Shown here: piece after piece, positions 8,075 through 16,341 of the stretch
Numbering within the stretch: position 1 is the stretch's first letter
Layout of the letters: every line of letters starts with the position of its first letter
From: Rhodobacteraceae bacterium 63075
GTDB taxonomy: Bacteria; Pseudomonadota; Alphaproteobacteria; Rhodobacterales; Rhodobacteraceae
Assembly: GCA_003417655.1 (NCBI GenBank)
Contig: QVMW01000003.1
Coordinates: forward strand, 145,507 to 209,506
Direction of reading: 5' to 3'
Length of the DNA stretch: 64,000 nucleotides
Program-made: the position numbers and the translations under genes
Notes under the pieces: model-generated
The model's input: only the letters and a program-made list of their open reading frames with translations
Told to the model about the DNA's origin: nothing
Database searches by the model: none

Positions 8075-9430
8075 ATGAACAAGCAAACAGCCCCCCATTC
8101 GCTCACACAAGCGGCCAGCCCGGCGAGCCTGCATGAAGGCTACATGCCCGGATTCGGCAATGACTTCGAAACCGAGGCGCTGCCCGGCGCCCTGCCCCAG
8201 GGCATGAACAGCCCCCAGAAATGCAACTACGGCCTCTATGGCGAGCAGCTCTCCGGCACGGCCTTCACGGCCCATCCGCCAGAGCGCACCTGGACCTACC
8301 GGATCAGGCCCTCCGTCAAACACTCGCACCGCTACGAGAAGCTCGACCTGCCCTACTGGAAATCGGCACCTTGCGTCGATCCGGACGTGACAAGCCTCGG
8401 CCAGTATCGCTGGGACGCGCCTGCGCATTCGGGCGAGGAGCTGACATGGCTCACGGGCATGCGCACGATGACCACGGCAGGTGATGTGAACACGCAAGTC
8501 GGCATGGCCGCGCATATCTACCTCGTCACCAAGTCGATGGAAGACGCCTATTTCTACTCGGCCGATTCCGAGCTGCTCGTGGTCCCGCAGGAAGGCCGCC
8601 TGCGCTTTGCCACGGAGCTTGGGATCATCGACATCGAACCCCAGGAGATCGCCATCATCCCGCGCGGGCTTGTCTACCGTGTCGAAGTGCTCGAAGGCCC
8701 CTGTCGCGGCTTCGTCTGCGAGAACTACGGCCAGAAATTCGAGATGCCGGGCCGCGGCCCCATCGGCGCGAACTGCATGGCCAACCCGCGGGACTTCAAG
8801 GCGCCCGTCGCGGCCTTTGAAGATCGCGAGGTGCCCTCGACACTCACGATCAAGTGGTGCGGCCAGTTTCACGAAACGCAGATCGGCCAGTCGCCGCTCG
8901 ACGTGGTGGCCTGGCACGGCAACTACGCGCCCTACAAGTATGACCTGCGCACCTATTGCCCCGTCGGGGCGATCCTCTTTGATCATCCGGACCCTTCGAT
9001 CTTCACCCTGCTCACAGCGCCCTCCGGCGTGCCCGGCACGGCGAATATCGACTTCGTGCTTTTCCGCGAGCGCTGGCTCGTGGCCGAGGATACCTTCCGC
9101 CCGCCGTGGTATCACAAGAACATCATGTCCGAGCTGATGGGCAACATCTACGGCCAGTATGACGCCAAGCCGCAGGGCTTCGTGCCCGGCGGGATGAGCC
9201 TGCACAACATGATGCTGCCCCACGGGCCGGACAAGGACGCCTTCGAGGGTGCCTCCAATGCCAATCTCGGCCCCGACAAGCTGGACAACACGATGAGCTT
9301 CATGTTCGAAACCCGCTTCCCGCAGCACCTGACGGAGTTCGCCGCGAAGGAAGCCCCGCTTCAGGACGATTACATCGACTGCTGGAATGACATCGAGAAG
9401 AAGTTCGATGGCACGCCCGGCAAGAAATGA
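8075..9430 (+). CDS. hmgA: Homogentisate 1,2-dioxygenase
   Basis: 451-residue iron(II) dioxygenase that opens the ring of homogentisate to maleylacetoacetate in tyrosine/phenylalanine catabolism. Family signatures are clear throughout: [19 protein letters not shown] near the start, [13 protein letters not shown], the central [10 protein letters not shown] cupin strand, and [15 protein letters not shown] with its iron-ligand histidine and glutamate. Length matches the family (about 440). The ATG at 8075 follows GGAGGAG. It opens a plus-strand series with fahA 82 bases downstream; two palindromes lie in that gap. A maleylacetoacetate isomerase and a hydroxyphenylpyruvate dioxygenase are not in this window. 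Confidence 0.98.
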   Translation: MNKQTAPHSLTQAASPASLHEGYMPGFGNDFETEALPGALPQGMNSPQKCNYGLYGEQLSGTAFTAHPPERTWTYRIRPSVKHSHRYEKLDLPYWKSAPCVDPDVTSLGQYRWDAPAHSGEELTWLTGMRTMTTAGDVNTQVGMAAHIYLVTKSMEDAYFYSADSELLVVPQEGRLRFATELGIIDIEPQEIAIIPRGLVYRVEVLEGPCRGFVCENYGQKFEMPGRGPIGANCMANPRDFKAPVAAFEDREVPSTLTIKWCGQFHETQIGQSPLDVVAWHGNYAPYKYDLRTYCPVGAILFDHPDPSIFTLLTAPSGVPGTANIDFVLFRERWLVAEDTFRPPWYHKNIMSELMGNIYGQYDAKPQGFVPGGMSLHNMMLPHGPDKDAFEGASNANLGPDKLDNTMSFMFETRFPQHLTEFAAKEAPLQDDYIDCWNDIEKKFDGTPGKK

Positions 9431-9434
9431 GGGC

Positions 9435-9480
9435 CAAGAAAATTCGAATTTTCTTGCCAAGGATTTTCGAAAATCCTTGG
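9435..9480 (+). terminator. Twin perfect palindromes between hmgA and fahA
   Basis: Four bases after the hmgA stop, a perfect 22-base palindrome (9435-9456, core AATTCGAATT) is followed directly by a perfect 24-base palindrome (9457-9480, core TTTTCGAAAA). Each can form a stem of nine to ten pairs. Because fahA follows on the same strand, the pair may act as a partial terminator or an mRNA processing and stabilising element that sets the hmgA to fahA ratio. Both are related to the palindrome at 6607-6628 by paired substitutions. Confidence 0.6.
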
Positions 9481-9512
9481 GCCCCGGCATCTGACGAAAG
9501 AAAGAAACACAT

Positions 9513-10769
9513 ATGACTCTTCTCAAATCCTGGGTCGCCTCGGCCAATAGCGCCGCGTGCCCCTTCCCGCTCAACAACCTGCCTTACGGCGTTTTCTCCA
9601 CCGGCGGCGATGATCCGCGCTGCGGCGTGGCCATCGGCGACCAGATCCTCGATGTGGCCGCCGCCGAGGATGCCGGCCTCATCGACATCAGCGAAGGCCC
9701 GCTCTTCGACGTGCCCTTCTGGAACGAGGTCATGGAGGAAGGCCCCGAGCTCTGGGCCGCCCTGCGCGCCCGGCTCACGGAAATCCTCGCCGAGGGCAGC
9801 GCCGACGAGGCCGCCGCGAAGGACATGCTCGTCAGCCAGGCCGAGGCCGAGATGCACCTGCCCTTCCTCGTCAGCGAATTCACGGATTTCTACGCCTCCA
9901 AGAACCACGCCACCAACGTGGGCACGATGTTCCGCGGGGCGGAGAACGCCCTGCCGCCCAACTGGCTGCACATTCCCATCGGCTACAATGGTCGCGCCTC
10001 CTCGGTCGTCGTCTCCGGCACCGACGTGCGCCGCCCCTGGGGCCAGCTCAAGGGCCCGAACGATGACGCCCCGCGCTTCGCGCCCTGCGCCCGCTGGGAT
10101 CTCGAGCTTGAAATGGGCGCGATCGTCGGCACCGCGTCAGACGGCCCCGTGACCGTGGCCGAAGCCGACGAGATGATCTTCGGCTACGTGCTCCTGAACG
10201 ACTGGTCCGCCCGCGACATCCAGGCCTGGGAATACCAGCCGCTCGGCCCCTTCCAGGCCAAGGCCACGGCAACCTCGATCAGCCCCTGGATCGTCACGAA
10301 GGCCGCGCTCGATCCCTTCCGCACGGACACGCCCGAGCGCGAGAAGGAATTGCTCGCGCACCTCAAGGACGACGGCCCGATGCTCTACGACATCGACCTG
10401 CAAATCGGCCTTGCGCCCGAGGGCAAGGACGAGAGCATCATCGCGCGCACCAATTACAGCGAGATGTATTACTCCTCGGCCCAGCAGCTCGCCCATCACA
10501 GCACCTCCGGCTGCCCGATGACCCCGGGCGACCTGCTCGGCTCGGGCACGATCTCGGGGGCGGAAAAAGACCAGCGCGGCGCGCTGCTGGAGCTGAGCTG
10601 GGGCGGCAAGGAACCGATCAAGCTGGACACCGGCGAAGAGCGCTCCTTCCTCGAAGACGGCGACACGCTCACCCTCTACGGCGCGGCCAAGGGCGAGGGC
10701 TACATGATCGGCTTCGGCGAATGCGCGGGCAAGACCCTGCCCGCCCTGGCGGACCCCTACGAACGCTGA
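9513..10769 (+). CDS. fahA: Fumarylacetoacetase
   Basis: 418-residue hydrolase that splits fumarylacetoacetate into fumarate and acetoacetate, the last step of the homogentisate route. Signatures include DFYASKNHATNVGTMFRG, with the catalytic histidine and metal-site region, LELEMGAIVG with acidic metal ligands, and the NDWSARDIQAWEYQPLGPF block shared by the FAH superfamily. An N-terminal SH3-like domain occupies about the first 110 residues, as in the long eukaryote-like FAH form. The ATG at 9513 has only a weak purine-rich leader, so expression may depend on upstream transcription from hmgA. Confidence 0.97.
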   Translation: MTLLKSWVASANSAACPFPLNNLPYGVFSTGGDDPRCGVAIGDQILDVAAAEDAGLIDISEGPLFDVPFWNEVMEEGPELWAALRARLTEILAEGSADEAAAKDMLVSQAEAEMHLPFLVSEFTDFYASKNHATNVGTMFRGAENALPPNWLHIPIGYNGRASSVVVSGTDVRRPWGQLKGPNDDAPRFAPCARWDLELEMGAIVGTASDGPVTVAEADEMIFGYVLLNDWSARDIQAWEYQPLGPFQAKATATSISPWIVTKAALDPFRTDTPEREKELLAHLKDDGPMLYDIDLQIGLAPEGKDESIIARTNYSEMYYSSAQQLAHHSTSGCPMTPGDLLGSGTISGAEKDQRGALLELSWGGKEPIKLDTGEERSFLEDGDTLTLYGAAKGEGYMIGFGECAGKTLPALADPYER

Positions 10770-10845
10770 GAATTCAACCTGAACGAAATTCGCCCCGCCG
10801 AGGCTGCGACAATAGCCGGGGGCACCCAGAAAAAGGAAACGCGAC

Positions 10846-11796
10846 ATGAGCAAGAAATTCGCCTCCCAGGACGACATGACCGAAAAGGAAATCTCCTTCA
10901 CGCAGGTGGGTGAAGGCCTCTATGCCTTCACCGCTGAGGGCGATCCCAACTCCGGCGTCATCATCGGCGACGAGAGCGTGATGATCGTCGAGGCGCAGGC
11001 CACGCCAAGGCTTGCGGGCAAGGTGATAGACTGCGTCCGCTCGGTGACCGACAAGCCCATCAGCCACCTCGTGCTGACCCATTATCACGCCGTGCGCGTG
11101 CTGGGGGCCTCGGCTTACGGCGCGCCGCAGATCATCATGTCCGACGCCGCGCGCGCCATGGTCGTCGAGCGCGGACAGGAAGACTGGGACTCCGAGTTCC
11201 AGCGCTTCCCGCGCCTCTTCGAAGGCCATGAGAGCATCCCCGGCCTGACATGGCCGACAACCACCTTCTCGGATGCCATGTCGGTCTATCTCGGCAATCG
11301 CCGCGTCGACATCATGCATCTGGGCCGCGCCCACACGGCCGGCGATGCGGTGATCCACGTGCCCGACGAGAACGTCATGTTCACCGGCGATATCGTCGAA
11401 TACCACTCCGCCTGCTATTGCGGCGACGGGCATTTCTCCGACTGGGGCGACACGCTCGACAACATCGCCATGTTCGACGTGGATGCCATCGCGCCGGGCC
11501 GGGGCGATGCGCTGGTGGGCCGCGAGATGGTGAACGCCGCCATCGAGAACACCCGCGATTTCGTGGAAAGCACCTATCGCCCGGTGGCGCGCGTCGCCGC
11601 GCGGGGCGGGACGCTCAAGGAGGCCTGGGATGCCTGCCGCGCCGAGTGCGACCCCAAGTTCGCCGACTACGCGATCTACGAACACTGCCTGCCCTTCAAC
11701 GTCGCCCGCGCCTATGACGAGGCCCGCGGGATCGACACGCCGCGCATCTGGACCGCCGCGCGCGACATCGAGATGTGGGAGCAGTTGCAAGGCTGA
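10846..11796 (+). CDS. MBL-fold hydrolase-like protein with degenerate metal motif
   Basis: 316-residue protein of the metallo-beta-lactamase fold, soluble, in the homogentisate cluster. The opening GEGLYAFTAEGDPNSGVIIGD and the later LGRAHTAGDAVIHVPDENVMFTGD blocks are typical. However, the canonical HxHxDH motif reads H79-Y-H81-A-V83-R84, so the Asp and third His of the dinuclear site are replaced. The His of GRAHTAGD and the Asp of FTGD remain. It may bind one metal or act on a different substrate. The ATG at 10846 follows AAAAGGA, 76 bases after fahA, and the FAD hydroxylase follows on the same strand. The role is unassigned. Confidence 0.75.
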   Translation: MSKKFASQDDMTEKEISFTQVGEGLYAFTAEGDPNSGVIIGDESVMIVEAQATPRLAGKVIDCVRSVTDKPISHLVLTHYHAVRVLGASAYGAPQIIMSDAARAMVVERGQEDWDSEFQRFPRLFEGHESIPGLTWPTTTFSDAMSVYLGNRRVDIMHLGRAHTAGDAVIHVPDENVMFTGDIVEYHSACYCGDGHFSDWGDTLDNIAMFDVDAIAPGRGDALVGREMVNAAIENTRDFVESTYRPVARVAARGGTLKEAWDACRAECDPKFADYAIYEHCLPFNVARAYDEARGIDTPRIWTAARDIEMWEQLQG

Positions 11797-11803
11797 TTTT
11801 GCT

Positions 11804-11827
11804 CCGCCCCCGCAGGCCCGGGGGCGG
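11804..11827 (+). repeat. GC-rich hairpin between the MBL-fold and FAD genes
   Basis: Nine-base arms CCGCCCCCG (11804-11812) and CGGGGGCGG (11819-11827) enclose a six-base loop, eight bases after the MBL-fold stop. No T run follows, so it is more likely an RNA stability or pausing element than a full terminator. Just after it, at 11837-11852, is a 16-base sequence that recurs with one change downstream of the DUF2783 gene at 13718-13733. Confidence 0.5.
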
Positions 11828-11872
11828 GCGCATTCCGGGCGCAATGCCCATTGACCGGAGGAGACCCGAGAG

Positions 11873-13498
11873 ATGTTCGACGACCGTTACACCCTGGCTT
11901 ACCGCCTTTACCCCTATGAAAAACACGCCGACCAGGACAAACCCGCCCCGGTGCGTCACCCCGTCGTGGTCATGGGCGGCGGCCCGATCGGCGTCGCCAC
12001 GGCCATCGACCTCGCGCGCCAGAACATTCCCTGCGTGGTGCTCGACGACCATGAAGGCGTCGGCATGGGCTCCCGCGCGATCTGCTTTGCCAAGCGCTGC
12101 CTCGAGATCGCCGACCGCTACGGCGCGGGCAAGCCCATGGTGGAAAAGGGTGTGACCTGGAACCTCGGCAAGGTGTTCCACCGCGATGACAAGGTCTTCG
12201 AGTTCAACCTGCTGCCCGAGGAGGGCCACGAGTTTCCGGCCTTCATCAACCTCCAGCAGCCCTATTTCGAAAGCTTCATGATCGAGCGGCTTTATGAGTT
12301 GCAAAGCCAGGGCGCGCCGGTGGAGATACGCGGCAAGAACCGTGTCGACAGCGTTGATGTCAAGGACGATCACGTCACCCTCGAGATCACCACACCCGAC
12401 GGTCCCTACACGATGGAAGCCGACTGGCTGATCGGCACCGATGGCGCGAACTCGCCCCTGCGCGAGATGATGGGGCTCGAGTTCACCGGCAAGGTCTTCG
12501 AAGACAGCTTCCTGATCGCCGATATCAAGATGATCAACGACAGTTTCCCCACGGAGCGCTGGTTCTGGTTCGAGCCGACCCATGGCTCAGGGGCCTCGAC
12601 GCTGCTGCACCGCCAGCCCGACGACGTCTGGCGCGTCGATTTCCAGATCGGCTGGGACGTGGACCGCAAGGAGGAGCTGAAGGAAGAGAACATCCGCAAA
12701 CGGCTCGATGCCTTCTTGGGCGAGGGCGTCGAATACGAGATGGTCTGGTCCTCGATCTACACCTTCCAGTGCAAGCGCATGAAGGAATTCCGCCATGGCC
12801 GCGTCGTCTTCGCGGGCGACGCCGCGCACCAGGTCTCGCCCTTCGGCGCGCGCGGGGCCAATTCGGGGATGCAGGACGTGGACAACCTCGGATGGAAGCT
12901 CGCGATGGTGATCGGGGGCAAGGCCCCCGAAAGCCTGCTCGACAGCTACAATCACGAGCGCATCCACGGGGCCGACGAGAACATCCTCAACTCGACCCGC
13001 TCGACCGATTTCATCACACCCAAGTCGGAAGCCAGCCACATTCTGCGCAACGCGGTCCTCGACCTTGCCGAGCACCACGAGTTCGCGCGCCCTCTGGTGA
13101 ATTCCGGCCGCCTGTCCGTGCCTTGCGTCTATGACGGCTCGCCGCTGAACACCGCCAATGCGCTCTCCGGCGGGCCCGAGATCACCCGCCCTGGCGCCCC
13201 CTGCCCCGACGCCCCGCTGGGCGATGAGTTCCTGCTGCCCAGGCTCGGCGACAGGTTCATCCTGCTCACCATCGACGCGGACGGGCCGGACAGCTTCGAA
13301 GAAGACGGGGTCGAGGTCACGCGGCTCGCGCTCTCGGCAGATGACGACAAGACCGGCGCGCTCGCCGCACGCTATCTCGGTGAAGCGAAATCGGCGGTCT
13401 ATCTCATCCGCCCCGATCAGCACGTGGCCGCGCGCCGCGACAGCTTCAGCGACACCCAATTCCGCAAGGCCCTGCGCCGCGCGACAGGAAAGGTTTGA
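11873..13498 (+). CDS. FAD-dependent aromatic hydroxylase-like monooxygenase
   Basis: 541-residue flavoprotein of the class A (PheA/MhpA-like) aromatic hydroxylase family. The FAD-binding Rossmann motif GGGPIG is at residues 35-40, followed by the CVVLDDHEG ribose-binding strand. The second FAD motif reads VFAGDAAHQVSPFGARGANSGMQDVDNLGWKL near residue 315, with the conserved GD and the pyrophosphate-contacting segment. Such enzymes use NAD(P)H and oxygen to hydroxylate phenolic rings. The ATG at 11873 follows GGAGGAG. The small DUF2783 gene follows three bases after its stop. In this operon it could produce homogentisate from another phenolic acid; that is inference. Confidence 0.85.
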   Translation: MFDDRYTLAYRLYPYEKHADQDKPAPVRHPVVVMGGGPIGVATAIDLARQNIPCVVLDDHEGVGMGSRAICFAKRCLEIADRYGAGKPMVEKGVTWNLGKVFHRDDKVFEFNLLPEEGHEFPAFINLQQPYFESFMIERLYELQSQGAPVEIRGKNRVDSVDVKDDHVTLEITTPDGPYTMEADWLIGTDGANSPLREMMGLEFTGKVFEDSFLIADIKMINDSFPTERWFWFEPTHGSGASTLLHRQPDDVWRVDFQIGWDVDRKEELKEENIRKRLDAFLGEGVEYEMVWSSIYTFQCKRMKEFRHGRVVFAGDAAHQVSPFGARGANSGMQDVDNLGWKLAMVIGGKAPESLLDSYNHERIHGADENILNSTRSTDFITPKSEASHILRNAVLDLAEHHEFARPLVNSGRLSVPCVYDGSPLNTANALSGGPEITRPGAPCPDAPLGDEFLLPRLGDRFILLTIDADGPDSFEEDGVEVTRLALSADDDKTGALAARYLGEAKSAVYLIRPDQHVAARRDSFSDTQFRKALRRATGKV

Positions 13499-13501
13499 GA
13501 C

Positions 13502-13696
13502 ATGGCAGAGCTCACACTCACCCCCAATATCGACGGCGGCGATGACTTCTATGCCGAGCTGATCGGCGCGCATGAAGGCCTCAGCCGCGAGGAAAGCGAA
13601 GCCTATAACGCGCGGCTGCTGCTGGTGCTGGCCAATCATATCGGCGACCGTGACGTGCTCAAGGCCGCCATCGACGCGGCCAAGCGCAAGGACTGA
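13502..13696 (+). CDS. DUF2783 family small protein
   Basis: 64-residue acidic, helical protein starting MAELTLTPNIDGGDDFYAEL and ending in a lysine-rich tail. It matches my recollection of DUF2783, a small family found beside FAD-dependent hydroxylases in Rhodobacteraceae and relatives. It lies three bases after the FAD hydroxylase stop, so the two are almost certainly translated together, suggesting a partner or chaperone of the hydroxylase. No catalytic motif is visible. It is the last gene of the homogentisate block; the DNA that follows drops in GC content. Confidence 0.8.
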   Translation: MAELTLTPNIDGGDDFYAELIGAHEGLSREESEAYNARLLLVLANHIGDRDVLKAAIDAAKRKD

Positions 13697-14065
13697 GCGC
13701 GGGGCCGCTACCCGGCAGGGCGCGATGCCCATTCCGGCTCTTGGTGGCTGGCCTTGCGGTTGCCTAAGGGCCATTGCGGTCCTTACCGGCAACCCTAGCG
13801 AGAGGCTGCTTCGAGCCCACAGCGGAACTCATTTGCGAAGCATTGAATGCCAAATCAAAGATTTGGCAGCGCCCGAACCGCCCCCACGGGGCGGGCGCTT
13901 TGCGCCCTTCCCGCGGTTCGGACGCGGTAATTTCCCGTTGGGTCAAAAGTCCCCAAAGTCCCGCGAACCGGACAAGACCCCAACTGGCAGCAAAGGCCGC
14001 TTCAAGCCTTCTTCGAGCGATGCTGCAAAATGCACCGACGAACCTTTAGGCTATTTCAAAGCCCA
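13697..14065. other. 369-base gap without a gene; hairpins at the edge of a lower-GC island
   Basis: No supported reading frame. It starts with a copy of a 16-base sequence (13718-13733) also present at 11837-11852. A stem TGCCAAAT/ATTTGGCA with a five-base loop lies at 13848-13868. The GC-rich stretch after it (about 13873-13922) is bounded by CGAACCG and CGGTTCG arms. Codon usage and GC content differ on the two sides, so this gap marks a change of origin or constraint. Convergent transcription ends here from both sides. Confidence 0.5.
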
Positions 14066-14707
14066 TCAAACTTCGCTGCGACGCACAAATGCGAGTCCAA
14101 TGCCAAGCGCGACGAGGAATCCACCGCAGGTCCGATCAATCCAGCGTGCGCCTCTCTCGCTCACAAACTTCATGGCCGTTGCCCCGAGGCCTGCGTAGGC
14201 AAGCATCACCGCAACATCGACGGCGATGAAGATCAGTGCCAGCGTTAGGTATTGGGGCAAGAGCGGCTGTGATACGATCACGAACTGAGGCAGAAAGGCA
14301 GTGAAGAAAAGATACCCCTTCGGATTTGTCACCGCCACAAGAAGGCTCTTCCTGAGGAGCACCAACGCACCGTCCGCTCCATCCGCCCTGGACAGGATCG
14401 GGTCGACAGGTATCGGTTCAAGCTTGCCTGAGGAGCGCAACATCTGGACGCCGAGCCAGACGAGATAAGCGACACCGATTGATTTCACGACAGTGAACCA
14501 GAAGGCTGATGTCGCGAGGATCGCGCCCAGGCCGAGCGCCGCCGCAGAGATCAGAACAGCGTCAGAAAGCGCGGCCCCCAAAATCCCGAAGCCTGCCCGG
14601 CCAAGCCCGAATTTCGACCCGTTCGAGAGCGCCAGCAGAACTGTCGGTCCCGGTGTTACGACAACAACCAAAGCCATCAGGCCAAAGGTCAAAAGCGAGA
14701 GTTCCAT
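14066..14707 (-). CDS. LysE/RhtB-family amino acid exporter
   Basis: 213-residue inner-membrane protein with five to six hydrophobic helices. The N-terminal signature VVVVTPGPTVLLALSNGSKFG, including the PGP motif, is the hallmark of the LysE/RhtB translocators that export amino acids or homoserine lactones. The middle NPKGYLFFTAFLPQF is also conserved. Start at the ATG 14707, which shares one base with the stop of the preceding DUF1772 gene (TGATG). The three minus-strand genes here form an overlapping operon divergent from the TetR gene, which likely represses them. The DNA is less GC-rich than the surroundings. Confidence 0.88.
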   Translation of the reverse strand: MELSLLTFGLMALVVVVTPGPTVLLALSNGSKFGLGRAGFGILGAALSDAVLISAAALGLGAILATSAFWFTVVKSIGVAYLVWLGVQMLRSSGKLEPIPVDPILSRADGADGALVLLRKSLLVAVTNPKGYLFFTAFLPQFVIVSQPLLPQYLTLALIFIAVDVAVMLAYAGLGATAMKFVSERGARWIDRTCGGFLVALGIGLAFVRRSEV

Positions 14708-15210
14708 CAGGTGTTCTCCGAATTCAGATAATAGACAGAAAGGCCGGTCAGGATGAAAGAAGCGCCACTCACGATCGTTCTGAGCGTGTTCCAGAACTGC
14801 CATTCCGGTGAATAGGCTTGCCAAAGGGAACGGGCCGCTTCGATGTCGGTTGGAACAACCACCTCTGCCAAGGCCTCGTTCATCGGCACGTTGATCGTGA
14901 CTGTAACCACAAAGGCACCTGCGAAGTAGATCACCGCACCCCCGGCCAGCAGCAAGGCAGAACGGTGTCGCTTCTGCCTGGCCGCGATGAACGCCGTTGC
15001 GGCCAGGATGAAGGGGGTCAGAAAGAATGCCGGAAAGAACACGGCATTGCGAACGGAGGCATTCATCGCCTGCATCGCGGCAAGCGCTATCTTTGGATCG
15101 ATGGCATCAAGACCCCACATGGTTGAGCAAATCCAGGCATAGAAGACCCCGAACATCGCGCCGATGCTCAGCAGGGAGAGCATCGACATTGGCAACAGCA
15201 AGCGACCCAT
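14707..15210 (-). CDS. DUF1772 (anthrone oxygenase-like) membrane protein
   Basis: 167-residue membrane protein with four hydrophobic helices. The arrangement of GAMFGVFYAWICSTMWGLD, then NVPMNEALAEV and WNTLRTIVSGASF, fits the DUF1772 family, whose NxP.N and W..WN..R segments are conserved and which includes fungal anthrone oxygenases. The bacterial members have no established function. It overlaps the neighbouring genes by one base at both ends (ATG 15210 and stop 14707), so it is cotranslated within the three-gene operon. Activity on an aromatic is only a family hint. Confidence 0.75.
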   Translation of the reverse strand: MGRLLLPMSMLSLLSIGAMFGVFYAWICSTMWGLDAIDPKIALAAMQAMNASVRNAVFFPAFFLTPFILAATAFIAARQKRHRSALLLAGGAVIYFAGAFVVTVTINVPMNEALAEVVVPTDIEAARSLWQAYSPEWQFWNTLRTIVSGASFILTGLSVYYLNSENT

Positions 15211-15617
15211 CAGGCTTGTCCGGCGCTGGCAGTGCCTGCCGCGCTCCTCCCACCGCGCGCCCGGATCACGCTGAATACCTGCGCAATAATCACAAGGGCG
15301 GAAGCCTGGCCCAATAGCACCGCAGGCCAGATCAGATGAAATTGCGCATCAAAGTACTTTTGCGGCCCGAATGACACCAACGCCATAAGCGCGGCCAGAA
15401 GGCTCAATGCCCGGCCCACCCTGTTTGTCAACGGCTGCACAATCGCGGCCCAAAGAGCAATGGCAACAGAGGCGCCCAGATAGGGCGCGATGCCAAATAG
15501 CGGTGTGGCCACCGGCGGATGCGGTCTGATTCCCGCGTAGAGCGCGGACAGCATGATTACCTGCAGCACGATCAACGTGGTCAAAGCAGCATATGCATGG
15601 CGATCGGAATTGGTCAT
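15210..15617 (-). CDS. Small four-helix membrane protein, function unknown
   Basis: 135-residue protein with four hydrophobic segments, starting MTNSDRHAYAALTTLIVLQV. I do not recognise a specific family; the pattern of short loops and a basic C-terminal tail (IRARGGRSAAG) resembles small DoxX-like or DUF4149-like membrane proteins. The ATG at 15617 has GGAG seven bases upstream. It is the first gene of the minus-strand operon controlled from the TetR gap, and its stop overlaps the DUF1772 start. Confidence 0.65.
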   Translation of the reverse strand: MTNSDRHAYAALTTLIVLQVIMLSALYAGIRPHPPVATPLFGIAPYLGASVAIALWAAIVQPLTNRVGRALSLLAALMALVSFGPQKYFDAQFHLIWPAVLLGQASALVIIAQVFSVIRARGGRSAAGTASAGQA

Positions 15618-15659
15618 GTTTTTCTCCAAAATAAGCGTAACCAATATTACGGTTGTGCA

Positions 15660-15683
15660 TATCCGTAATATCTGTTACGGATA
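15660..15683. promoter_or_regulatory. TetR-type operator, nine-base perfect inverted repeat
   Basis: TATCCGTAA and TTACGGATA face each other across six bases (15660-15683) in the 90-base gap between the divergent membrane-protein gene and the TetR gene. A weaker dyad AACC-N8-GGTT lies just upstream around 15638-15653 and also contains ATTACGG. The nine-base arms and the position, 25 bases before the TetR start, make this the likely autoregulatory operator also covering the divergent operon. Confidence 0.75.
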
Positions 15684-15707
15684 ACTGTCAATACCCGGGA
15701 GGAAGAA

Positions 15708-16319
15708 TTGCGAAAAGAAAAACGCTCCTTGCGCCAGAAACAGATCGAGGCGGCTGCCTATGAAGTCTTGGAGGCCAAAGGCTATGGGGGCACCTCGATG
15801 CTTGGCATTGCCAAACAGGCGCGCGCATCGAATGAGACGCTATATAATTGGTATGGTGACAAGCAGGGTCTGTTTCAGACCCTCGTCACCCGCAATGCAG
15901 AGGAGGTGAAACAGCACCTCGAAACCGAATTGCAAACCGACAATGACGCCTTGTCAATCTTGGGCACCCTCGGTCCGAAACTGCTTACGCTGCTGGTTGG
16001 TGACCGAGCCGTTGCGTTGAACCGTGCGGCTGCGGCAGACAGCAGTGGAGAGCTGGGCGCGACGCTTTCAAAGGCCGGTCGAGAAGCCGTGTTTCCCTTG
16101 TTGGAACAGGTCCTAATTCGGGCGAGAAAGGAAGGTCAGCTTGATTTCGAACATGCTGGCGAGGCTGTGGGTCTGTACCTTGATCTGTTGATCGGGGATC
16201 AACAAATTCGTCGCGTCATTGGACGCCAGCCAACTCCCTCGCCAGCCTTTTGTCAGCACCGGGCAGAACGCGCCGTAGATCACCTTCGCCAGTTGCTTGG
16301 TCACTCAGATCATTCTTGA
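15708..16319 (+). CDS. TetR-family transcriptional regulator
   Basis: 203-residue TetR-type regulator. The N-terminal helix-turn-helix spans about residues 8-55, with AAAYEVLEAKGYGGTSMLGIAKQARASNETLYNWYGDKQGLF; the YNWYGDKQGLF recognition-helix segment is diagnostic. The start is a TTG at 15708 with GGAGGA eight bases upstream; no ATG is available near it. The C-terminal ligand domain is unassigned. It is divergent from the LysE operon and carries a strong dyad in the gap. The chorismate mutase gene follows 22 bases downstream on the same strand. Codon usage is less GC-rich than in flanking genes. Confidence 0.88.
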   Translation: MRKEKRSLRQKQIEAAAYEVLEAKGYGGTSMLGIAKQARASNETLYNWYGDKQGLFQTLVTRNAEEVKQHLETELQTDNDALSILGTLGPKLLTLLVGDRAVALNRAAAADSSGELGATLSKAGREAVFPLLEQVLIRARKEGQLDFEHAGEAVGLYLDLLIGDQQIRRVIGRQPTPSPAFCQHRAERAVDHLRQLLGHSDHS

Positions 16320-16341
16320 AAACTTCAACAGGACACGACTC

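Noticed and set aside
7532..9577. A 681-codon open frame on the minus strand covering the MarR gene and running antisense through hmgA
   Set aside because: Only the last 152 codons look like protein (MarR). The rest mirrors hmgA codons on the opposite strand, a common artefact in GC-rich DNA.
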